64,000 nucleotides of DNA from Streptomyces lichenis (lineage in GTDB: Bacteria; Actinomycetota; Actinomycetes; Streptomycetales; Streptomycetaceae). Under the pieces are notes generated by a model, which searched no databases, had not been told where the DNA came from, and saw only the letters and a list, made by a program, of their open reading frames with translations. Position 1 is the stretch's first letter. Each line of letters opens with the position of its first letter. Below are positions 9,070 to 17,895 of this stretch, in pieces. The stretch covers positions 186,001-250,000 of the forward strand of contig NZ_JALPTH010000003.1 in NCBI RefSeq assembly GCF_023218175.1. Reading direction: 5' to 3'. The position numbers were made by a program, and so were the translations under genes.

Positions 9070-11388
9070 CTACGCCCGCGACGCCGCCACCGCGGCCTGG
9101 GGGCGGATGGGGAGGCGGTTGACCGGGCGGCCGGTGGCGGCGCGCACGGCGGCGGCCACCGCGGCGGGCGAGGTGACCACCGGGACCGCGCTCGCGGGCT
9201 TGGCGCCGAAGGGGGCGACCACGTCCCGCTCCTCGACCAGCTTCACGATCCGCACCTCGGGGGCGTCCAGCGCGGTGGGCAGCGGATAGCCGGTGAGGTC
9301 CGGGTGGCGGACCAGGCCGCGCGGGGTGCGCAGGTTCTCGGTGAGCGCGGCGCCGATGCCCATGGTGACCCCGGCCTCGATCCGGGTGGCCAGCTGCGCC
9401 GGGTTGAGCACCCGGCCCACGTCCTGGGCGACCGCCATCTCCACCACCCGGATGGAGCCCAGCTCGACGTCCACGTCCACCACCGCGCGGATCGCGCAGA
9501 AGGCCAGGCCCACGAAGGCGTCGCCCTGACCGGCGCCGTCCAGCGGCTCGGTGGGGTGCGGGCGGCACTGGGCGGTGGCCCACAGCTCCTTGCCGTCCAT
9601 CGCCTCCATCACGGTGGTGGAGAGCACCCCGTCATAGGAGGTGATCTTGCCGTCGGTGATCTGGAGCAGCTCGGTGGACATCCCGAACTTGTGGGCCAGC
9701 GGCTGGAGCAGCTGGGTGCGGACCATCTTGGCGGCCCGCTCCACCGCCCCGCCGGACACCCAGGTGTGCCGGCCGTGCGCGGCGGCCCCGGACGGCGGCT
9801 GGTCGGTGTCGACCGGCGCCACCTGCACCTCGTCGATGCCCAGGGTCTCCTGGACGATCTGCCGGGCCAGGGTGGTGAAGCCCTGCCCGGTCTCCACCGC
9901 CGCGCAGATGACGGTGGCCCGGCCGTCGTGCACCTTCACGGTGGCGGTGGACACCTCGTCGGTGCCCTCCGCGCCGAGCATGTGGACCATGCCGAGCGCG
10001 TAGCCGACGCCCCGGCGCACCGCGCCCGGTTCACCGGCGCCCTCGGGTCCGCCGGGCAGCAGCCAGTCGTCCTCGGGGGTGTCCCGGGGCAGCGCGGGCA
10101 GGGGCGCGTCGCGGACGGCGCGCAGCAGCTCGGCGACCGGGGCGGGGCAGGTCACAGTCTGGCCGGTGGGCAGGATGTCGCCGGTGGCCAGGGCGTTGCG
10201 CAGCCGCAACTCAGCCGGGTCCACGCCCAGTTTGAGCGCCAGCTTGTCCATCTGCGCCTCGTAGGCGGCGCACACCTGGAGGGCGCCCTCGCCCCGTACG
10301 TGCCCGGAGGGCGGGTTGTTGGTGCGCACCGCCCAGCCCTCGACGAAGGCGTGCGGGACGACGTACGGGCCGCAGGCGAAGGAGACGGCGGCGGCCAGCG
10401 ACTCGGCCGAGTCGTCCGCGTACGCCCCGGCGTCCAGCAGGATCTGCGCCTCCACCTTGACCAGGTTGCCCTCGGGGTCGGCGTGGTGGCGGTAGCGCAG
10501 CAGGGTGGGGTGGCGGTGGGCGTGGCCGAGGAAGGACTCCTCGCGGGTGGCGGCCAGCTTCACCGGGCAGCCGGTGCGCAGCGCGAGCAGCCCCAGCGGG
10601 ATCTGGAAACCGGGGTCCTCGCGGTCCCCGGTGGCCCCGGGCACCCCGGTGACCACGATCTTGACCTGGTCGGAAGCGAGCCCGAAGCAGGCGGCGGCCA
10701 GGTCGCGGTCGGTGTGCGGGTCGGTGGAGGCGGTGTACAGGTCGACCCCGCCGTCCGGGCGCGGGACGGCGAGACCGGCCTCGGCGCCGATGGGGGCCGG
10801 GTCCTGGCGGCCGATCCGGTACAGCCCCTCGACGACGACCTCGCCGTGCGCGTCCGGGTCGCCGTAGCGCAGCGGGATGTGCCGGATCAGGTTGCCGTCG
10901 GGGTGCAGCGGTTCGGCGGCGAAGGCCTTCTCCGGGTCGGTGACCGGCTCCAGCACCTCGTACTCGACGGCGATGGCGGCGGCGGCCAGCCGGGCGGTGT
11001 CCGGGTGGTCGGCGGCGACCGCGGCGATCGCCTCCCCGTGGTGGCGGACCAGCTCGCGGGCGAACACCGGCCGGTCGGCGACCTTGCGGCCGTACGAGGG
11101 GTCGCCGGGCACGTCGGTGTGGGTGACCACGGCCCGCACCCCGGGCATCGCGGCGGCTGCGGAGGTGTCCACGGAGAGGATCCGGGCGTGCGGGTGCGGG
11201 GAGCGCAGCAGCGCCGCCCACAGCAGCCCCTCGGCCCACAGGTCGGCGGCGTAGGGGAAGGTCCCGGCCGCCTTGGCGGGCGCGTCGGCGGACGGCAGCG
11301 AGGCGCCGATCCCGTGCACGGGGGCGTCCGGCCGGGCGCCCTGGATGGAGTCGACCGCCGGGATGGCGGTGGCCGCGTCGTTGCTCAC
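9070..11388 (-). CDS. Xanthine dehydrogenase-family molybdopterin-binding subunit, degenerate active site
   Basis: A 772-residue large subunit of a molybdenum hydroxylase (CoxL/XdhB family), third gene of a FAD / 2Fe-2S / Mo operon and coupled to the second by a GTGA overlap. N-terminal a/b-hammerhead (residues ~25-135) and C-terminal Mo-cofactor domains are recognisable (VETGQGFTTLARQI; AQDVGRVLNPAQLATRIEAGV). Three active-site motifs differ from the family. The glycine-rich GGFGGKED segment reads GATGDRED (251-258). The RGFG segment reads RGEGALQ. The C-terminal GVGEPP, which supplies the catalytic glutamate, reads PASAVP (after PFGAK, near residue 725). Normal hydroxylation of a purine is therefore doubtful. 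It may be a non-canonical enzyme or a binding protein. Confidence 0.85.
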   Translation of the reverse strand: MSNDAATAIPAVDSIQGARPDAPVHGIGASLPSADAPAKAAGTFPYAADLWAEGLLWAALLRSPHPHARILSVDTSAAAAMPGVRAVVTHTDVPGDPSYGRKVADRPVFARELVRHHGEAIAAVAADHPDTARLAAAAIAVEYEVLEPVTDPEKAFAAEPLHPDGNLIRHIPLRYGDPDAHGEVVVEGLYRIGRQDPAPIGAEAGLAVPRPDGGVDLYTASTDPHTDRDLAAACFGLASDQVKIVVTGVPGATGDREDPGFQIPLGLLALRTGCPVKLAATREESFLGHAHRHPTLLRYRHHADPEGNLVKVEAQILLDAGAYADDSAESLAAAVSFACGPYVVPHAFVEGWAVRTNNPPSGHVRGEGALQVCAAYEAQMDKLALKLGVDPAELRLRNALATGDILPTGQTVTCPAPVAELLRAVRDAPLPALPRDTPEDDWLLPGGPEGAGEPGAVRRGVGYALGMVHMLGAEGTDEVSTATVKVHDGRATVICAAVETGQGFTTLARQIVQETLGIDEVQVAPVDTDQPPSGAAAHGRHTWVSGGAVERAAKMVRTQLLQPLAHKFGMSTELLQITDGKITSYDGVLSTTVMEAMDGKELWATAQCRPHPTEPLDGAGQGDAFVGLAFCAIRAVVDVDVELGSIRVVEMAVAQDVGRVLNPAQLATRIEAGVTMGIGAALTENLRTPRGLVRHPDLTGYPLPTALDAPEVRIVKLVEERDVVAPFGAKPASAVPVVTSPAAVAAAVRAATGRPVNRLPIRPQAAVAASRA

Positions 11389-13148
11389 GCCGTGCCTCCG
11401 TCGTGCGGATGGGGAATCTGGTGCGGGATCCGCGGCTGCGGCGGCCCGTCACCGGGCCGGCCGCCGTCCGGGGCGGTACGGGCGGCGCGCTCGGCCTCGG
11501 CCGCCTCGGCCGCGGCGGCGGCGCTCGCCCCGCGTTCGGCGACGACCTCCCGTACGGCGTCCAGGACGCCCCGGTAGCCGGAGCAGCGGCAGAGGTTGCC
11601 GCACAGCGCCTTGCGGGTCTCCAGCTCGCTGGGGGCGTGGTTGCCCTCCAGCAGGTCGTGCACGGTCATCGCCATCCCGGGGATGCAGAAGCCGCACTGC
11701 ACGGCCCCGCACCGGGCCAAGGCCCGCTGCACGTCGGAGGGTTCGCCGTTCTCGGCCAGCCCCTCGACGGTGGTGACCTCGCTCCCGGCGGCGGTGGCCG
11801 CGGGCACCAGGCAGGAGGCCACCAGCCGCCCGTCCACCTGGACGTTGCACGCCCCGCACTCGCCCTGCGAGCAGCCGTCCTTGGCCCCGGCCAGACCCAG
11901 CCGCTCACGCAGGACGTAGAGCAGCGACTCGCCGATCCAGGCGTCGCTGACCGGGCGGTCGGTGCCGTTGACCCGCAGGAGATAGGAGATGTGCGGGTGC
12001 TCCTCCCCGGCGGCCACGGGGCCCTCGGCGGGCGCGGCACCTTCGGCGGACGCGGGTACGGCTTCGGGCGCGGGCGCGGGCGCGAGTACGGGCTCGGGCT
12101 CGGCGGCGGCCTCGGGCTCGACAACCGGTTCGGGCTCGGAAGCGGGTACGGCTTCGGGCTCGGCGGCCGGTGCGGCCTCGGCGACCGGTTCCGGCTCGGG
12201 GTCGGGCGCGGCAGCCGCGTCCGGTACGGGAGCGGGGTCCGGTACGGGGTCGGGCTCCGGCTCCTCCGGTACGGGTACGGGCTCGGCCGTGTCCTGGGCG
12301 CCGGGCGCCTCCTCGGCGGGGTCCGGCGCGGCCTCGGCGGCGGGCGCCGGTTCGGTGGCCCAGGGGGCGGGGGCACCGCCCGGCAGGGTGGCCGGGGGGT
12401 TGCCGCTCATCCAGGCGGAGGCCGTCCAGGAGGAGGTGGCCGTCACCGCGTACTCGCCCGACTCCTCGGGCAGGTCGCCCGGGGCGAGCGGGATGGTCCA
12501 CTGACCGGTCAGCTCGGAGGGCGCGGCCTCACCGGGCCCGCCCTGGTGACCGTGGCCGGGGTCGGGCGGGAGGCTCCACTGGGCGGTGGTGTCCGGGTCG
12601 CCGGACTGCCAGTCGCCGTGCCCGGACCGGTCCGGGATCTCCGGCGGTACGTAGCCGTGGCCGGGCGCCTCCAGCGGGGCGCCCTCGACGCCCTCGGGCG
12701 GGAGCTGCACGAAGGCGGTGGCGTCCGCGTCGTACTCGCCCTGCGGGACCGGCTGCCAGCCGCCGTCCCCGGCGCCGAAGTCCACCGCCCCGTAGGTCTC
12801 GGTGCCGTAGGCCGGGGTGGAGCCGGGTGCGGAGCCGTAGGTGGGCGTGCCGTAGGCCGGGGTGCCGTACGGCTGGGCCGCGTACCCTCCGGCGGCCGGG
12901 TAGCCGTAGGAGCCACCGCCGTAGGAGCCGTTGCCGTAGGAACCGCCGTCGTGGGAGCCGCCCCCGTGGGGGCCCTGCTCCGCGCCCCCGTACCCCTCGG
13001 AGCCGTACTCCTCGGCCGGGTGCCCGTCGGGGCCGGTCCGGTCGGCGCCGTGCGCACCGGTGCCGTACTCCTCGTGGCCGTGGGGGCCGCCCTCGCGGCC
13101 GGTGCGGCCCTCGTAGCCCTCGTAGCCGTCGTAGTCGCCGTTGCTCAC
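11385..13148 (-). CDS. 2Fe-2S subunit of molybdenum hydroxylase with long disordered N-terminal extension
   Basis: A 587-residue protein starting with GTG. Residues ~390-545 are the standard two-cluster ferredoxin subunit. The plant-type cluster cysteines are in DGCSQGECGACNVQVDG and, about 12 residues on, SCLVP; the second cluster cysteines are in CGAVQCGFCIPG and LCGNLCRCSGY. All are present. The first ~385 residues are not seen in ordinary small subunits (150-180 residues): a Gly/Tyr/Ser-rich segment with GYG and SYG repeats, a middle part with TAQWSLPPDPG and TGQWTIPLAPG, and a long Pro/Glu/Ala stretch. No signal peptide is visible. It is coupled to both neighbours by four-base overlaps. 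The extension's role is unknown. Confidence 0.88.
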   Translation of the reverse strand: MSNGDYDGYEGYEGRTGREGGPHGHEEYGTGAHGADRTGPDGHPAEEYGSEGYGGAEQGPHGGGSHDGGSYGNGSYGGGSYGYPAAGGYAAQPYGTPAYGTPTYGSAPGSTPAYGTETYGAVDFGAGDGGWQPVPQGEYDADATAFVQLPPEGVEGAPLEAPGHGYVPPEIPDRSGHGDWQSGDPDTTAQWSLPPDPGHGHQGGPGEAAPSELTGQWTIPLAPGDLPEESGEYAVTATSSWTASAWMSGNPPATLPGGAPAPWATEPAPAAEAAPDPAEEAPGAQDTAEPVPVPEEPEPDPVPDPAPVPDAAAAPDPEPEPVAEAAPAAEPEAVPASEPEPVVEPEAAAEPEPVLAPAPAPEAVPASAEGAAPAEGPVAAGEEHPHISYLLRVNGTDRPVSDAWIGESLLYVLRERLGLAGAKDGCSQGECGACNVQVDGRLVASCLVPAATAAGSEVTTVEGLAENGEPSDVQRALARCGAVQCGFCIPGMAMTVHDLLEGNHAPSELETRKALCGNLCRCSGYRGVLDAVREVVAERGASAAAAAEAAEAERAARTAPDGGRPGDGPPQPRIPHQIPHPHDGGTA

Positions 13149-14020
13149 GACAACGCCCTCCCCAGTGCCCTTCGGGCCAGTGCGGCGACCGTGCGCCGCA
13201 GGTGCAGTACGGCGGGCGGCAGCGGCTCGCCGCCCGGGGCGTCCGGGACGCAGGCGGCCGCCACGTACTCGCCGAAGGCGGTCAGCGCCTCGGGGGCCAC
13301 CCCGCGGTCGCCGTCCCAGTCGATCCGGCGGGAGATCCAGTCCTCGGCCTCCAGCGGGCGCAGCGGCATCGGGGCGATGGCGCCCACCGCGCAGCGCACC
13401 CCGCGCCGGGCCGGGTCCAGCACCACGGCGGCGGAGGCGGTGGCCCGGCCGGGGCCGGTGCGGCCGGTGGCCTTGAGGAACACCTGCGGGGCGTGCAGCA
13501 GCGGCACCCGGACGAAGCCGATCAGCTCACCGGGGGCGAGCAGTTCGCGGCCCGCGAGGAGGTGGGTGACCGGGATCTCGCGGCGGCCGCCGGGTCCGGC
13601 GACCACCAGGTCGGCCTCCAGCGCGGCCAGCACCGGCAGCGCGTCCCCGGTGGGCGCGGCGCCGGCGATGTTGCCGCCGAGGGTGCCCGCGTTGCGGATC
13701 TGCGGCGGACCGGCGGCGCGGGCCGCGGCGGCGAGCGCGGGGATCAGGGCGGCGAAGTCGGGGCGGCCCATCCGGGCGTGGGTGAGCCCGGCGCCGAGCA
13801 GGGCGTGGCCGTCCTGGTACTGCCAGCCGCGGATCTCGTTGATCCGGCCCAGGCCGACCAGTCCGGCGGGACGCAGCAGGCCCTTGTTGACGGCGGCCAT
13901 CAGGTCCGTACCGCCCGCGACGGGTACGGCGGCGGGCATGGCGGTGAGCGCCGCCACTGCCTCGTCGAGCGTGCCCGGCAGCGTCACGGACTGCGCCGCC
14001 CGCGATGCGTGCGTGGTCAA
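13145..14020 (-). CDS. FAD-binding subunit of molybdenum hydroxylase (CoxM/XdhA type)
   Basis: A 291-residue FAD subunit, first gene of the operon. The FAD-binding motifs are intact: PVAGGTDLMAAVNKG near residue 40 and RNAGTLGGNIAGAAPTGDALP near residue 115, followed by a CO_deh_flav_C domain. It passes electrons from the iron-sulfur subunit to an acceptor. The frame begins with TTG at 14020, preceded by a GGAAGGGG run; no better start lies nearby. It overlaps the next gene by GTGA, so all three subunits are translationally coupled. Confidence 0.9.
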   Translation of the reverse strand: MTTHASRAAQSVTLPGTLDEAVAALTAMPAAVPVAGGTDLMAAVNKGLLRPAGLVGLGRINEIRGWQYQDGHALLGAGLTHARMGRPDFAALIPALAAAARAAGPPQIRNAGTLGGNIAGAAPTGDALPVLAALEADLVVAGPGGRREIPVTHLLAGRELLAPGELIGFVRVPLLHAPQVFLKATGRTGPGRATASAAVVLDPARRGVRCAVGAIAPMPLRPLEAEDWISRRIDWDGDRGVAPEALTAFGEYVAAACVPDAPGGEPLPPAVLHLRRTVAALARRALGRALS

Positions 14021-14299
14021 CCCAGCTGCCCCTTCCCGGTGTCCCGGCTGTACCGGCCGTCCCGCCTGTGCTGGCCGTACCGTACGTGCTCACAGCCGGG
14101 ACGTGGCAACTCTGGCACATTCTCCGGGCCGCCCGGTGCGCAGGTCCGCGAAGGGAGGATCCGTCCCGGACGTCCGATGACCTGCGAGATGGCCGGATTT
14201 GACAGGGCACTTCCGACTCCGTCGTATTGCCACTTCCCGGCGACCTTGTACGACGTGTTCGAGCGGTCGAGGGTGACGCCGAAGCGGTGGCGGCGGGGG

Positions 14300-16048
14300 T
14301 CAGCGGGTCGGCGGTGGTCCCTCCAGCGGGCGGCCGAGGACGCCGGGGCGGCGCTGCCAGGGGCGGGGGCCGGCGGGTGGCCGGTAGTCGACCCCCAGCG
14401 CGTCCAGCCGCGCGTAGTGGGCGCCGAGCCGGTGGGCGAAACCGGCCGGGTCGCGGTCGGCGGGGGCGGGCAGCCCGGTGGACCAGACGACCTCCGCGAA
14501 GGCGGCGAGCCGGGGGAAGACCTGGTAGTCGACCCGGGCCCGGCTGTCCATGGCCTCGGTCCACACATTGGCCTGGGCGCCGACGACATGGGCGGCCGCG
14601 GCCGGGGAGAGCCCGGGCGGCACCGGGTCAAAGCGGTAGACGTCGGCCAGGGTGCGGACGTAGCCGATCGGCACGGGCTCGTCCTCGCCGGCGTCCTGAC
14701 GGTGGTCCAGGTACACCTGCTGCTCAGGGCACATCACCACGTCGTGCCCGGCCTCCGCGGCGGCGACCCCGCCCCCGTAACCGCGCCAGGAGGAGACCAT
14801 CGCCCCCGGGGTGAGGCGTCCTGACCCGCCGTCCGCCTCCGCGCTCAGGCTGCCGCCCTCCAGGATCTCGTCCCAGCCGACCAGCCGGCGGCCGCGCTCG
14901 GCAAGCCAGCGGTCGAAGTGGCGCAGGAACCAGGACTGGAGCCCGTCCTCACCGGACAGCCCCAGCTCGGCGATCCGGGCCTGGGCGGCCGGGGAGGCCC
15001 GCCACTGGTCCTTGGGGCACTCGTCGCCGCCGAGGTGGACGAAGGGGGACGGGAAGAGGGCGAGCACCTCCTCCAGCACCTCCTCGTAGAACCGGAGGGT
15101 GCTGTCAGTGGGGGCGAGTACGTTCTGACTGATGCCCCAGGTGTCCCAGACGGTAAGGGAGGTCGTGTCGATGACATCGGTGTTGCCGAGTTCGGGGTAC
15201 GCGGCGATGGCGGCCTGCGAGTGGCCCGGGATGTCGATCTCGGGGACGACGGTGATATGCCGTTCGGCCGCGTAGGCGACGATCTCCCGGATGTCGTCCT
15301 GGGTGTAGTGGCCGCCGTGTGGCGTCTCCGTCCACAGCGGTGAGGCCCGGTGGCCGAGCTTGGTGCGGGCGCGCCAGGCGCCGGTCTCGGTGAGCCGCGG
15401 GTGGCGCCGGATCTCGATCCGCCAGCCCTGGTCGTCGGTGAGATGGAGGTGCAGCACGTTCAGTTTGTGCGCGGCCAGCAGGTCGAGGTAGCGCAGCACG
15501 TCGTCCTTGGGCAGGAAGTGGCGGGCCACGTCCAGCATCATTCCGCGCCAGCGGAAGCGCGGGCCGTCCTCCACGGTGGCCGCGGGCAGCGTCCAGCGGT
15601 GCCCGTCCGGTCCGGCCGGCGTCAGGGGCACCCGGCGGTACGCGGCCGGGCCGAGCAGCTGGCGGAGTGTCTGGGCGCCCCAGAACACCCCGGCGGGCCC
15701 GCCGCCCTCGATCAGCACGGCGGCCCCGGCCCGGGCGCCGTCGACGGAGAGCCGGTAGCCCTCGGGCCCATGGCGCTCCGTCACCTCCTCGCTGACCCGG
15801 AGAGCGACGGTGACCTGCCCTTCCGCCGCCGCGGGCGGGAGGAGGTCCAGACCGGTGGCGGGGCCGACCACCGTACGCAGCCAGCGGGCCGCCACCTCGG
15901 TGCCGGGGCCCGCGTCCAGGGCGGTGTCCGGGCCGAGGACGACCGCGCCGGTGCCTGTCCCGCCGGGGAAGTGGGCGGCGGTGGGGGCGGGGATGAGGAG
16001 ATGGCCGGTCAGGGAGTCGGCGTCGGGGCCGGGTCGGTGGTCGTCCAT
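14300..16048 (-). CDS. Beta-N-acetylhexosaminidase, GH20
   Basis: A 582-residue family 20 glycosidase that releases terminal N-acetylhexosamine (GlcNAc) from chitooligosaccharides or glycans by substrate-assisted catalysis. The N-terminal GH20b domain (about 1-150) precedes the barrel, which begins FRWRGMMLDVARHFLPKDDVLRYLD. The catalytic Asp-Glu pair is in HLGGDECPKDQW. The VPEIDIPGHSQA motif is also conserved. No signal peptide is visible, so it is probably cytoplasmic and acts on sugars imported by the adjacent ABC system. Its ATG lies 34 bp after the stop of the permease gene, so it is the last gene of that operon. Confidence 0.95.
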   Translation of the reverse strand: MDDHRPGPDADSLTGHLLIPAPTAAHFPGGTGTGAVVLGPDTALDAGPGTEVAARWLRTVVGPATGLDLLPPAAAEGQVTVALRVSEEVTERHGPEGYRLSVDGARAGAAVLIEGGGPAGVFWGAQTLRQLLGPAAYRRVPLTPAGPDGHRWTLPAATVEDGPRFRWRGMMLDVARHFLPKDDVLRYLDLLAAHKLNVLHLHLTDDQGWRIEIRRHPRLTETGAWRARTKLGHRASPLWTETPHGGHYTQDDIREIVAYAAERHITVVPEIDIPGHSQAAIAAYPELGNTDVIDTTSLTVWDTWGISQNVLAPTDSTLRFYEEVLEEVLALFPSPFVHLGGDECPKDQWRASPAAQARIAELGLSGEDGLQSWFLRHFDRWLAERGRRLVGWDEILEGGSLSAEADGGSGRLTPGAMVSSWRGYGGGVAAAEAGHDVVMCPEQQVYLDHRQDAGEDEPVPIGYVRTLADVYRFDPVPPGLSPAAAAHVVGAQANVWTEAMDSRARVDYQVFPRLAAFAEVVWSTGLPAPADRDPAGFAHRLGAHYARLDALGVDYRPPAGPRPWQRRPGVLGRPLEGPPPTR

Positions 16049-16082
16049 GGACGGAAATCCTTACGGCGAGAGGGAGTCAGGG

Positions 16083-16955
16083 TCAGTCCTTGACGGCGCC
16101 GCCGAGCCCGGAGACCAGGCGGCGCTGCACCAGGACGAAGAAGACCAGCACCGGGACGGTCATCAGGGTCGAGGCGGCCATGATGCCGCCCCAGTCGTTC
16201 TCGTCCGGCTTGAAGAAGACCAGCAGTGCCATCGGCAGGGTCGACTGGGAGGTGTCGCTGATGATGAACGACTTCGCGAACAGGAAGTCGTTCCAGGTGG
16301 AGATGAAGGAGAACACGCTGGTGGCGACCAGCCCGGGGAAGACCAGCGGGAAGAGGATCTGCCAGAGGAAGCGGGAGCGGCTGGCCCCGTCCAGATAGGC
16401 GGCCTCCTCCAGCGCCTCGGGGACGGCCTTGACGAAGCCGCGCAGCATCCAGATGGCGAACGGGAGGGAGAAGGCCAGATGCGGCAGGATCAGCGCGCCC
16501 AGGGTGTTGAGCTGGCCGAGGTCCCGCATCAGGAAGAACAGCGGGATGGTCAGCGCCTCGACCGGCACCATCTGCGCCACCAGGAACATGATCAGCAGCG
16601 TGGTGCGGAAGCGGAACCGGAAGCGGGTGACCGCGGTGGCCGCCAGGAAGGCGATCAGCGCGGAGGCGAGCACCACCGACCCGGCCACCAGCAGGCTGTT
16701 GAGGAAGTAGCGGCCGAAGTCCTGCTGGGTGAGGACCCGCCGGAAGGAGTCCAGGGTGGGGTCGAGGGTCCAGGGGCGGGGGCTGGTCGACTGGACCTCC
16801 CCGGCGGGCTTCAGCGCCGACAGCAGCATCCAGTAGAGCGGGAAGGCGACCGCGGCGGCGATCAGCAGGGCGGTCGCCTCGGCGGCCAGCCGCCAGGGCC
16901 GCCGGATCCGGAACGTCCTCCGGAAGGTGCTCACCGTGCTCCTCGGGTGGTTCAC
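16083..16955 (-). CDS. Carbohydrate ABC transporter permease, MalG type
   Basis: A 290-residue inner-membrane permease with six predicted helices and the EAA loop EALEEAAYLDGASRSRFLWQ that docks the ATPase. It is the second permease of the solute-binding/permease/permease operon. The GTG at 16955 overlaps the previous stop (GTGA); a GTG eight codons later (VSTFRRTF) is possible. No ATPase gene is present, as is common for Streptomyces sugar importers that share the MsiK ATPase. Likely substrate is an amino-sugar oligosaccharide, inferred from the downstream hexosaminidase. Confidence 0.92.
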   Translation of the reverse strand: MNHPRSTVSTFRRTFRIRRPWRLAAEATALLIAAAVAFPLYWMLLSALKPAGEVQSTSPRPWTLDPTLDSFRRVLTQQDFGRYFLNSLLVAGSVVLASALIAFLAATAVTRFRFRFRTTLLIMFLVAQMVPVEALTIPLFFLMRDLGQLNTLGALILPHLAFSLPFAIWMLRGFVKAVPEALEEAAYLDGASRSRFLWQILFPLVFPGLVATSVFSFISTWNDFLFAKSFIISDTSQSTLPMALLVFFKPDENDWGGIMAASTLMTVPVLVFFVLVQRRLVSGLGGAVKD

Positions 16956-17893
16956 AGCGCTTCTCCCGGTCGGCCGTCGCGGTCGGCTCCCCGGCGCAGC
17001 AGCCGCAGGTAGAGCAGCGTGACGGCGAGGAGGATCAGCAGCATCACGACCCCGATGGCGGAGCCGAGGCTGTACTGCGAGGAGGCGAAGGCCTTCTGGT
17101 AGGCGTAGACGTTGAGGACGAGGTTCTGCCCGGCGATCCCGCCGCCGCCCGTCATCACATAGATCTGGGTGAAGACCTTGAAGTCCCAGATGATCGACTG
17201 GATGGTGACGACCAGCAGGATCGGCCGGAGCATCGGCGCGGTGACCGACCGCCAGATCCGCCACTGGGAGGCCCCGTCCAGCGCCGCCGCCTCCAGCACC
17301 TCGGTGGGGATGGCCCGGATGCCCGCGTAGACGGTGACCATCACGAACGGGAACGAGCACCACACCACCTCCAGCAGCACCAGGGCGAAGGCGCTGTAGC
17401 GGCCGTAGGTCCAGGAGAAGTCGCCCAGCCCGAGCAGCCGGTTGACCGGGCCGTGGTCCGGGTCGAAGAGGAACACCCAGACGGTGGACCCGGTGACGGC
17501 GGGTGTGGCCCAGGCGCCGAGCGCGGCGAGCATCAGCGCCAGCCGGGGCAGCGCCCGTATCCGGGTCAGCAGGACGGCCAGCGCGCAGCCGACCGCGAGG
17601 GTGGCCAGCACACAGGCGGCGGCGAAGACCACGGTGGCCAGCAGCACCTGCCGGAACTGCTCGTCCGCGAAGAGCGCCTGGTAGTTGCCGAGGCCCTGGA
17701 AGGAGGTCGGTTTCCCGCCGCTGACCTGTTCCTGGGTGTACTCCAGGAAGGAGATCAGTCCGAGCTGGTAGATCGGGTACACCAGCAGCGCGGCGAGGAC
17801 GGCGAGGGCGGGCGCGAGATACAGCCACGGCGTCCAGCCCCCGTTCCGGGAGCCCGCCCGGCCGGGGCGCGGGCGGTGGGTGCGGTCGGCCAT
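16952..17893 (-). CDS. Carbohydrate ABC transporter permease, MalF type
   Basis: A 313-residue permease with six hydrophobic segments. The first begins PWLYLAPALAVLAALLVYPI, and the EAA loop is EVLEAAALDGASQWRIWRSV. It has a basic cytoplasmic N-terminus. The ATG at 17893 is two bases past the stop of the binding-protein gene, and its end overlaps the MalG-type gene by four bases, so the three are one operon. Confidence 0.93.
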   Translation of the reverse strand: MADRTHRPRPGRAGSRNGGWTPWLYLAPALAVLAALLVYPIYQLGLISFLEYTQEQVSGGKPTSFQGLGNYQALFADEQFRQVLLATVVFAAACVLATLAVGCALAVLLTRIRALPRLALMLAALGAWATPAVTGSTVWVFLFDPDHGPVNRLLGLGDFSWTYGRYSAFALVLLEVVWCSFPFVMVTVYAGIRAIPTEVLEAAALDGASQWRIWRSVTAPMLRPILLVVTIQSIIWDFKVFTQIYVMTGGGGIAGQNLVLNVYAYQKAFASSQYSLGSAIGVVMLLILLAVTLLYLRLLRRGADRDGRPGEAL

Positions 17894-17895
17894 GG

